DNA of 64,000 bases from Candidatus Rhodoferax bjergmarkensis. Its GTDB lineage: Bacteria > Pseudomonadota > Gammaproteobacteria > Burkholderiales > Burkholderiaceae_C. The stretch spans positions 62,001-126,000 of the forward strand of contig JADJFX010000009.1 in the NCBI GenBank assembly GCA_016708345.1. Direction: 5' to 3'. The translations under genes were made by a program, and so were the position numbers. How positions within the stretch are numbered: the first letter of the stretch is position 1; each line of letters begins with the position of its first letter. Positions 16,658 through 24,155 of the stretch are shown one piece after another. The notes under the pieces were generated by a model. The model made no database searches and was not told the origin of the DNA. It saw only the letters and a list, made by a program, of their open reading frames with translations.

Positions 16658-18886
16658 TCATGTGGGCTGCCCTCCATCCTGCATGCGCCACAGGTGGGCG
16701 TACAGGCCGTTTGGCTTTTGTACCAAGGCGTCATGCGGTCCCATTTCCACAATCTGGCCTTTGTCCATAACGATGATGCGGTGGGCGTTTCTGACGGCGG
16801 ACAGGCGGTGCGCGATGATGAGCACGGTGCGGCCTTGGCAGATGTGGGCCATGTTTTTTTGGATGATGGCTTCACTCTCGTAGTCCAGCGCGCTGGTGGC
16901 TTCGTCCAGTATCAGGATGCGCGGGTTGGTGAAAAGCGCCCTTGCTATTGCCACACGCTGGCGTTGGCCGCCGCTCAAGGAGCCGCCTTGTTCACCCACC
17001 AAGGTGTTGTAGCCCTCGGGCAGTTCGCTGATGAATTCGTGCGCGCCTGCCAGTTGGGCTACGCGCATCACGGCTTCAATGGGGGCGGCGGGGTCGGTGA
17101 TGGCGATGTTTTCGCGCACGCTGCGGTTAAAGAGCAGGTTTTCTTGCAGGACGACGCCCACTTGTCTGCGTAGCTGGGCGGCGTCGATCAGGCTGATGTC
17201 GATGCCGTCTACCAGCAAGCGGCCACCCTCGGGGGTGTACAGGCGCTGCACCAGCTTGGTTAAGGTGCTTTTGCCGGAGCCCGATCTGCCCACGATGCCG
17301 ATGACTTCACCGGCTTTGACGCTCAAGCTGATGCTGTTCAGCACTGGTGCGGCTTCTGGCCGGTAGCGGAAAGTGACTTGGTCGAGCGTGATGTGGCCTT
17401 TGAGCTGGGGTAGCTGCGCGGTGCTGGTGGGCGGGATTTCGGTGTGAGTGTTGAGGATGTCGCCCAGTCTGGCTACTGAAATACCCGTTTGTTGAAAATC
17501 TGTCCATAGCTGGGCCATGCGCATGATGGGTTGGCTGACGCGCTGGGCGAACATGTTGAAGGCGACGAACTGGCCTACCGACAGTTCGTTGTTCATGACC
17601 AAGTGGGCACCGTACCAGAGCGTGGCGGCGTTGACCAGTTTGCCAATGAGGTTGACGCCTTCATGGGCCACTGTGGCGAGGTTTTGCGTTTTGAAACTGG
17701 CGGACACGTACCCCGCCAGTTGGCTGTCCCACCGCTTGGCAAAGGCGGGCTCCAAAGCGGTGGCCTTGACGGTTTGGATGCCGGTGACCGTTTCGACCAG
17801 CATGGACTGGTTTTCTGCTCCACGGGCGAATTTAACGTCCAAGCGGGCGCGCAGGATGGGGACGACCGCAAGGCTTAAACCAAAGTACAGGGGCAGGCTA
17901 ACCAAGACGATCAGGGTGAGCGGAACGCTGTAGAACAACATGACGGCGATGAATACGATGGAGAAGAACACGTCCAATACAACGGTGAGAGCATTGCCGG
18001 TGAGAAAGGCGCGGATGTTTTCCAGCTCGCGCACACGGGCGACCGAATCGCCCACCCGGCGTGCCTGAAAGTAGGCCAGCGGCAAGGCGACCAGATGGCG
18101 GAACAGCCTTGCACCCAGTTCGACATCAATCCGGCTGGTTGTGTGGCTGAAGACGTAGGCGCGCAGGGCGTTGAGCACCGATTCAAAAATGACGACAATC
18201 ACCAAGCCAATGACCAGCACGTCCAAGGTGGTCATGCCCCGGTGAACCAGCACCTTGTCCATCACCACCTGAAAGAACAAGGGCGACACCAAGCCAAAGA
18301 GTTGCAGCATGAAGCTGATCACCAGCACCTCACCCAGCAGCTTGCGGTATTTGACCAGCGCGGGGATGAACCATGAAAAGTCAAACTTGGCCAAGCTTCC
18401 TGCCATGCTGGCGCGGCTGGTGATCAAAATCAGCTCACCCGTCCAGTGCGCTTCAAAATCCGTCACCGTTTCAATGGTGGGGCCAGTACTGCCCGGTATG
18501 CCGGGGTCTTGGTACAGCACGCGCTGGCCGTCGCTTTGGGCCAGGATGACAACATGCAGGGTTTCGCTGTCAGCACCGTCTTTTGACTGCATCAGGGCCA
18601 GCGCGGGCAAGGGCGTCAGGCTCAGGCGGTCAATTGCGGTGCGACTGAGTTTGGCTTTAAGGCCCAAGTGGCGGGCGGCGTGAATCAGGTCGGCGGTGGT
18701 GAGAATCTGGTTGGCAGACAAGCCCAGCTGGTGCGCCAGCGTGGCGGGGTCGGCGGCGACTTGGTGGAAGCGGGCGATGGCGCACAGCGCGGCCAGCGGG
18801 GCCATGGGGTTGGCAGGGCCTTTTGACGGCGCTTGGTTTGGCTGTGCAGGGCCAGTTGACGGCACGGAAAGCGCGCGGGTGCTCAT
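16658..18886 (-). CDS. HlyB-type type I secretion ABC transporter
   Basis: 742 residues: N-terminal C39 peptidase-like domain (residues about 28-150), six-helix membrane domain (about 165-440) and ATPase with Walker A GRSGSGKST, signature LSGGQRQR, Walker B ILILDEATSALD and switch AHRLS. The C39 domain lacks the catalytic Cys (the aligned segment reads PLAALCAIARFH), so it is a HlyB/LapB-like docking domain, not a protease. It should export the RTX protein with HlyD and a TolC. The C-terminus HLWRMQDGGQPT is duplicated 400 bases downstream. The outer-membrane partner is not in this operon; a TolC-like gene lies at 61324-63144. Confidence 0.93.
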   Translation of the reverse strand: MSTRALSVPSTGPAQPNQAPSKGPANPMAPLAALCAIARFHQVAADPATLAHQLGLSANQILTTADLIHAARHLGLKAKLSRTAIDRLSLTPLPALALMQSKDGADSETLHVVILAQSDGQRVLYQDPGIPGSTGPTIETVTDFEAHWTGELILITSRASMAGSLAKFDFSWFIPALVKYRKLLGEVLVISFMLQLFGLVSPLFFQVVMDKVLVHRGMTTLDVLVIGLVIVVIFESVLNALRAYVFSHTTSRIDVELGARLFRHLVALPLAYFQARRVGDSVARVRELENIRAFLTGNALTVVLDVFFSIVFIAVMLFYSVPLTLIVLVSLPLYFGLSLAVVPILRARLDVKFARGAENQSMLVETVTGIQTVKATALEPAFAKRWDSQLAGYVSASFKTQNLATVAHEGVNLIGKLVNAATLWYGAHLVMNNELSVGQFVAFNMFAQRVSQPIMRMAQLWTDFQQTGISVARLGDILNTHTEIPPTSTAQLPQLKGHITLDQVTFRYRPEAAPVLNSISLSVKAGEVIGIVGRSGSGKSTLTKLVQRLYTPEGGRLLVDGIDISLIDAAQLRRQVGVVLQENLLFNRSVRENIAITDPAAPIEAVMRVAQLAGAHEFISELPEGYNTLVGEQGGSLSGGQRQRVAIARALFTNPRILILDEATSALDYESEAIIQKNMAHICQGRTVLIIAHRLSAVRNAHRIIVMDKGQIVEMGPHDALVQKPNGLYAHLWRMQDGGQPT

Positions 18887-19203
18887 GGTTACCGTTACCT
18901 TTAGTTGGTTGAGTTTTCGTAAATCTGATTGCAGGCCGAATGCTGCACGGTGGATGCAAGCCTGAGATGCAACGACGAAATTTTCGTGGTTGCCGGTTTG
19001 CCTGCATTATGGCAAGCGTTCCTGCGTTCAGTTTGCGGCGGCGACAACTGAGCCTGTGTAAAACACTCCCGAGAGCTGTCAGCCGCCTGTGCAATGGCCT
19101 TTATTTCGGTTCGAAATGCTATAAATATAGTAGCTGATTGCGCAGTAAGGACGTGCGGTAGCGGCCAATTTGTTACATGAAAAAGGGGGCAAGATCGAAT
19201 GAA
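18887..19203. other. Non-coding stretch with a dispersed repeat copy
   Basis: About 317 bases without a convincing gene. It should hold the hlyB promoter near its left end. At about 19117-19170 lies a degenerate copy of the dispersed repeat (ATATAGTAGCTGATTGCGCA, then ACGTGCGGTAGCGGCC). Confidence 0.5.
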
Positions 19204-20028
19204 TTAGCGGGCGTCGTTCAGCGTCCAGTCATAAGCTAGGTACGACACATCGACTGCCTGTGAACGAATGCGCTCGCGATGCGCCGGGGTATCCGCCAGC
19301 AGGTCTGCATAGCGGGCACAAAATGCGGCAAGTGAGGCAATGCCTTTGTGGCCCAAGCGAAAGTCTTCGCCATACCAGTCGAATATTTTTGAAATCTCCA
19401 GCGCCTGCTTCTTCTCATTCCAGCGGTTGCGGCTTCGGTCGGACATAAAGCGGCGTGTTTGTTCCTGGAGCTGCTCCTCCAGCCTGTCAGCCACAAAGGC
19501 CTCTTCTCGCAAAGCGGGGCACCCCACAGAAGCACAGTTCACCGCAAAGTGCACCCGTGGGTCGTCAAAACGGCCGCGCGCCCGCAGCACTTCGTGTTCA
19601 ATGCCGTCCAGCGACATCGTGCTACCCAACAGGGGTACAAACACCAACTTCCACGGGCTTTTAAATAAGCTGCCCAGGTCTTTAATAGAAGACAGCCTGG
19701 GGTATTGGGTAAGCACCAGCTCGACGGTAAAGGCGTTGTAGGCGTTGATCAAAAAAGCCATTTGCTGCGCCTTCTCGAAACCATCAAACTGGGCCTGGGT
19801 CACTGCGGACAAGGTGGCTAAATAGCTTTTTAAGGCAGGCCTGTCTTTGGCCATGGCGATGTAGCGCAGCTGCGATGCGCGGCCCTCATCGAGCAAGACC
19901 ACGTGCTTGCGCAGCAGCCCGCTCCACGCGCTGTGGCTGTGATCGAATGTCTGCGCCAAGGCGGGCAGGGCCAGTGCGCAAGCGGTAGCGAAAAACGAAC
20001 GGCGAGTAAGAATTGCGGAGTTTGGCAT
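19204..20028 (-). CDS. DUF547 domain protein, exported
   Basis: About 274 residues. It starts with a twin-arginine-like signal (TRRSFFATACALALPALA, residues 7-24). The DUF547 domain follows, with FLINAYNAFTVELVL, the conserved FAVNCASVGCPAL and a late FDWYGEDF. DUF547 proteins are thought to share a cysteine-peptidase-like fold, and the Cys in NCASVGCP may be catalytic, but no reaction is established. The ATG at 20028 is chosen because it starts the signal peptide. It stands alone, divergent from the hydrogenase operon. Confidence 0.82.
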   Translation of the reverse strand: MPNSAILTRRSFFATACALALPALAQTFDHSHSAWSGLLRKHVVLLDEGRASQLRYIAMAKDRPALKSYLATLSAVTQAQFDGFEKAQQMAFLINAYNAFTVELVLTQYPRLSSIKDLGSLFKSPWKLVFVPLLGSTMSLDGIEHEVLRARGRFDDPRVHFAVNCASVGCPALREEAFVADRLEEQLQEQTRRFMSDRSRNRWNEKKQALEISKIFDWYGEDFRLGHKGIASLAAFCARYADLLADTPAHRERIRSQAVDVSYLAYDWTLNDAR

Positions 20029-20300
20029 TGGAACGGGTAACGGAAACGGGACCGTTATAGCTATAAATCTGGCATCAATCGAGAATAACCCAGTACTCAT
20101 GCGCGTGATCAAGAGCGATTTGAGAGACCCGTTTTCATGATCGGTGATGGATGCTTGCCGACATGGCCGTAGTGATGTCAACGACGAACAACGTCGCATG
20201 GCGGAAAAAGACACGATTCGATCTACCGGCAATCTGTTGAGTACACTTATTCTTCTTACCAGCGCGTAGCAAGACATCACCCGTGAGGAGCCGTAATCGC

Positions 20301-20831
20301 ATGACCACCCCAAAGCTCAATGATGAAGTCGAGCAAGTGATGCGTTCCGTCATGACCAGAACGCGCAGTTACTTTGACAGTGAATTTTGCATCCAGACGC
20401 TGGACGTTGACTCCGGTGGCGGTGACCTCGACTCACTGACGCTGCTGGACATGACCGCCATCATCGGCATGGGGGGGCGCATCAACCTCCTGATTGCGTT
20501 CAGCTTTCAAGACGGGCTCATTAACGCGCTGTACCAGCGAATGACCGAAGGTATGGAAGTTCAACCTGACGAGGTGGAGATGTACCGTGAGGCGGCAGCA
20601 GGTGAGGTTGTCAACACCGTCTTGGGCCACTGCACGATTGATTTGCAAGAAATAGACGATCGGGGTATCTCCATGACACCACCTGTGATTCTGGACAAGG
20701 CCAAGACGATACGCCGCATGAAAAATTCAATGTTTTACACGCAAAGCATGAGCACGGCCCTAGGGAGCATGACCATCAGCTTGGTGGGGCCGCGCGAACT
20801 GTTTGAGACCAATCTTGACTACGCGAAATGA
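20301..20831 (+). CDS. CheX-type phosphatase, first copy
   Basis: 176 residues of the CheX/CheC phosphatase family. The active-site ExxN is visible in AAAGEVVNTVLGHC (about residues 95-108), the pattern with which CheX removes phosphate from a CheY-like Asp. No signal or membrane segment, so cytosolic. GAGGAG lies about 10 bases before the ATG. It opens an eight-gene operon and sits 7 bases before a single-domain response regulator, its likely substrate. A paralogue lies at 26233-26763, identical at 76 of 77 bases in one internal stretch. Confidence 0.85.
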   Translation: MTTPKLNDEVEQVMRSVMTRTRSYFDSEFCIQTLDVDSGGGDLDSLTLLDMTAIIGMGGRINLLIAFSFQDGLINALYQRMTEGMEVQPDEVEMYREAAAGEVVNTVLGHCTIDLQEIDDRGISMTPPVILDKAKTIRRMKNSMFYTQSMSTALGSMTISLVGPRELFETNLDYAK

Positions 20832-20838
20832 GGTTGAA

Positions 20839-21249
20839 ATGGATTCTTTAAATATTTTGGTGGTGGACGACTCTCCCATCATCACCCGCAAGCTGACCAT
20901 GATGCTGGAGTTGCTGGGCTACAAAGTGGTCAAAACAGCGGCCACAGGTACAGAGGCACTCTTGGCCTATCACTCGTGTCGTCCTGATCTGGTCACCATG
21001 GACATCACCATGCCTGATATGGATGGCATTGAGGCCACAAAGCGCATCATCAAAGATTTCCCCGATGCCAAAATTATGATGGTCACATCACATGGCCAAG
21101 AAAAAATGGTGATGGACGCGCTCAAGGCCGGCGCCAAGGGGTATGTGCTCAAACCGTTTGACGGGCAAAAACTTAATCAGGCCATCCAGAAGGCCTGTAA
21201 CCGGGTGGTGCTCCAAGAGAAACTTTGTGCGCAGAGTGCCTTGACATGA
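20839..21249 (+). CDS. Single-domain CheY-like response regulator, first copy
   Basis: 136 residues: one receiver domain with acidic pair D10-D11, phosphoacceptor D55 in TMDITMPDMDG, the conserved Thr in MMVTS and Lys in YVLKPF. There is no output domain, so it must act by protein contact. Its 3' end overlaps the hydrogenase small subunit in an ATGA. The likely phosphodonor is the CheA-like kinase encoded five genes downstream. Confidence 0.92.
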   Translation: MDSLNILVVDDSPIITRKLTMMLELLGYKVVKTAATGTEALLAYHSCRPDLVTMDITMPDMDGIEATKRIIKDFPDAKIMMVTSHGQEKMVMDALKAGAKGYVLKPFDGQKLNQAIQKACNRVVLQEKLCAQSALT

Positions 21250-22181
21250 GTATCAATGTTTACTGGATGCAAATTGGTGGATGCGGTGGCGACACACTGT
21301 CTTTTCTCAATGCCGATGCGCCCAATATTGCTGAAATGTTCCAGTCGCTGGACATCGATTTGCTCTGGCACCCGTCGCTGTCGAACAAGTCGGTCCCGGA
21401 GCATGAGCAGATCGTTGCCGATATTCTGGCTGAGAAGCTCAAACTCGATGTGCTGATTGTCGAGGGCAGCGTGATTCACGGGCCTGCAGGCTCCGGACTG
21501 TTTGACACCCGCGATGGCAAGCCGACCAAAGACTTTGCCAGCCAGTTGGCGCAATACGCGCAGGTGGTGCTGGCGGCTGGCACGTGTGCTTCGTTTGGTG
21601 GTTTTGGTGTGGATGACATGATGGAGTCCACCGGACTGCAGTTTTGCAAGCAAAAAAAAGGCGGCTTGTTGGGCGCTGATTTTTTGGCGCGATCCGGTCA
21701 ACCCGTGATCAATCTGGCGGGTTGCCCCTGTCACCACGATATTTTGGCGGGTGCCATCACGGCAGTGGCCAATGGCATTGTGTTGAAGCTCGACCAATTC
21801 AATCGGCCCAAAGAATGGTTTTCAACTTTGATCCATCAAGGCTGCACACGCAACGAATACCATGAGTACCGCGTAGAGGAAGAAAAGTTTGGCGAGAAAG
21901 GCTGCCTGTTTTTTCACATGGGCTGCCAGGGGCCTTTGGTGTCCGGTGTGTGCAATACGCATCTATGGAACCAGCACTCGTCCAAAACCCGTGTCGGTGT
22001 GCCCTGTTTTGGCTGTACCTCCCCGGATTTTCCGATGAATACACCGTTTTTTGACACCAACAACATTGAAGGCGTTCCCGTCAAACTCCCCTCGGGTGTG
22101 GACCGGGCCCATTACATGGTCTACAAGGACATGGCGGCAGCGGCAGCCCCCGAGCGTCTTAAAAACAAAGGCAACGCATGA
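21246..22181 (+). CDS. [NiFe] hydrogenase small subunit, sensory type
   Basis: 311 residues with no twin-arginine signal, so cytosolic, as in H2-sensing enzymes (HupU/HoxB). Iron-sulfur ligand motifs are present: C13 in GGCGGD, AGTCASFGG, AGCPCHHD, the set HQGC...KGC...MGC, and VPCFGCTSPDFP. At the position of the second proximal-cluster Cys (CxxC) there is Asp16 (C13-G-G-D16). The sequence FLNADAPNI...LLWHPSL resembles the group 2 branch (cyanobacterial HupS-like), where this residue is also not Cys. The start ATG overlaps the cheY stop. The H2-sensing role is inferred from the kinase and response regulator neighbours. Confidence 0.88.
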   Translation: MSINVYWMQIGGCGGDTLSFLNADAPNIAEMFQSLDIDLLWHPSLSNKSVPEHEQIVADILAEKLKLDVLIVEGSVIHGPAGSGLFDTRDGKPTKDFASQLAQYAQVVLAAGTCASFGGFGVDDMMESTGLQFCKQKKGGLLGADFLARSGQPVINLAGCPCHHDILAGAITAVANGIVLKLDQFNRPKEWFSTLIHQGCTRNEYHEYRVEEEKFGEKGCLFFHMGCQGPLVSGVCNTHLWNQHSSKTRVGVPCFGCTSPDFPMNTPFFDTNNIEGVPVKLPSGVDRAHYMVYKDMAAAAAPERLKNKGNA

Positions 22182-23727
22182 CCGCAGCATCCAGGCTCAT
22201 CAAATTGCCATTGAATCGGGTCGAAGGTGACCTGGAAATTTTTATTGAAATTGCCGATGGTGTGGTCAGCAATGCCTGGAGCAAGGGCACGATGTTCCGA
22301 GGGTTTGAGCGGATGATGGAAGGCCGTGCGGCAATGGACGGCTTGGTCATCACGCCCCGCATTTGCGGTATTTGCAGCCTGACGCACCTCAATGCGGCGG
22401 CAGAGGCGCTGGATGCCATCACCGGTATCCGGCCGCCTGATAACGCCCAGCGCTTGCGCAATTTGGCGGTGATGGCAGAAACCGTTCAAAGCGATATGCG
22501 CCACGCGGTGCTAATGTTCTTGGTTGATTTTGCCCACCGTGAAAGTTATAAAAACCATCCCTTGGGTGAGGAAGCCTTTCAACGGTATGCCCCCTTGAGC
22601 GGCAGTGCCGCCATTGAAACCATCAAGGAAACCAAGAAACTGCTGGGCATCGTGGCGCTGATTGGCGGGCAATGGCCGCATACCTCGTTCATGGTGCCTG
22701 GGGCGTTTCCAGTGCCCTGAGTTTGACCGACACGCTCAAATGCCGCTCCATCCTGGCGCATTTCAAAAGCTGGTACGAACGCTATATCTTGGGCTGTTCT
22801 TCTGAGCGCTGGGCTCAAGTTAACACGCTGGATGAACTCGAAGCCTGGCTCGATGAAAAGCCGGAGCACCGCAACAGTGAAGTCGGCTTTTTTATCCGCT
22901 TTTCAAAGCTGGCCAAGCTGGAGACCCTGGGGCGCGGGCATGACAATTTCATTTCGTATGGCAGCTATCACTTGCCCCAAGATACGGCAGTCTCGGGTAC
23001 CGATGGCCGTTTGTTTGCCGCAGGTTTTGCCAAAGGCACCCAGGTTGAAACGCTCGATTTGACCAAGATACAAGAGGACGTATCGTACAGCTGGTTTGAG
23101 CAAGCCACTGCGGTCGCGCATCCGCACGAGAGTCAAACCAATCCCTTCATTGCCGGTGAAGGCGATGCGCGTTATTCGTGGATCAAAGCGCCGCGTTACG
23201 ACAGTTTGCCAGCCGAAACAGGCGCGCTGGCGGAAAAAATTGCGGCAAAAGATGCCTTGTTCACCGACCTGGTGTCCAAACTCGGTGGCAATGTGTTTGC
23301 CAGACAGCTGGCACGCATGGTGCGGCCAGTCGCTTACATGGCTGCCATGACCACCTGGCTGGATGAATTATTGAAGTACCCTGATGGTGACTTTTATCAG
23401 CATGTGACAGAGATACCGGATGGCCGGGGTCAAGGATTGGTTCAGGCTGCACGCGGTGCCTTGGGGCACTGGGTTGAAGTTCAAAATGAAAAGATCAAGC
23501 ATTACCAAATCATCACCCCGACCACCTGGAATGGCTCGCCCCGCGATGGGGGTGGCGTTGCGGGCGCGTGGGAGCAAGCCCTGATTGGCACCCCCATCCG
23601 CGACTTGTCCCACCCCATCGAAGCCGGTCACGTAATCCGTTCTTTTGATCCCTGCTTGGTGTGTGCCGTCCATACGGTGCATAAAGGTCAAGCAAGTGGG
23701 CACCTGCGTTTGGGCTTTGGCGGGTGA
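22178..23727 (+). CDS. [NiFe] hydrogenase large subunit, frameshifted as read
   Basis: The two frames together encode about 516 residues. The first (22178-22720) carries the N-terminal nickel motif RICGICSLTH (C63, C66) and runs to GGQWPHTSFMVPG, then stops. The second carries on from GVSSALSLTDTLKC in the next frame to the C-terminal motif DPCLVCAVH, with a 17-residue tail. Adding one G to the four-G run 22700-22703 restores VPGGVSS and a full subunit. All else looks well preserved, so this is either a sequencing error or a recent mutation. ATGA overlap with the small subunit and GTGA overlap with the protease show tight coupling. Confidence 0.85.
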
Positions 23728-24155
23728 ACAGTGCCATCATCTGCATCGGCAACCGATTGATGGTCGATGACTCGGCTGGCCTGATGGTGTACGACCAGCT
23801 GAAGCAACGCTGTCTGCCGGACACGATCGAGGTCATCGAAGGTGGTTTGATGGGCTTGAATTTGCTGCCTTTTCTGGAGCGTGGCGGACGGGTTGTTTTT
23901 GTGGACAACGTTCGCGGCTTTACCCGACCCGGTTCTTTGATCGTGCTCAATCAGGCGCAAGTTATTGCAACGGGCGCAGAACATTACGACCACAATTCAT
24001 GCTTGGCCTATGTGCTCTCGGTGTTGCCGAAAGTTTGCGAAGGCACGCTTGCACAAGACGTTGTATTGCTTGGCATTGAGGGGCCGCCTACCGAAAGGCT
24101 GGTGCAGGAGGCTGCGAATTTATCTGTATTCATTGCGCAAAATGGGCATCCATGA
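23724..24155 (+). CDS. Hydrogenase maturation protease (HupD/HycI family)
   Basis: 143 residues. The family signature GNxxxxDDxxG is seen in CIGNRLMVDDSAG at the start, and the second metal-binding Asp in VFVDNVRG. These proteases clip the large-subunit tail after the DPCxxCxxH motif once nickel is inserted. The GTG start overlaps the large-subunit TGA. A dedicated protease is notable, since HoxC-type sensory hydrogenases are usually described as lacking a processed tail; here a 17-residue tail is present. Confidence 0.88.
   Translation: MNSAIICIGNRLMVDDSAGLMVYDQLKQRCLPDTIEVIEGGLMGLNLLPFLERGGRVVFVDNVRGFTRPGSLIVLNQAQVIATGAEHYDHNSCLAYVLSVLPKVCEGTLAQDVVLLGIEGPPTERLVQEAANLSVFIAQNGHP

Noticed and set aside
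16104..16691. A single 195-codon minus-strand gene across the antitoxin
   Set aside because: Its first two thirds are antisense to the XRE gene; only the last third corresponds to the displaced ATPase tail.
22672..23727. Second half of the hydrogenase large subunit as an independent gene starting at 22672
   Set aside because: The start falls inside the conserved first half in a wrong frame; the conserved protein continues from the first frame after one base change.
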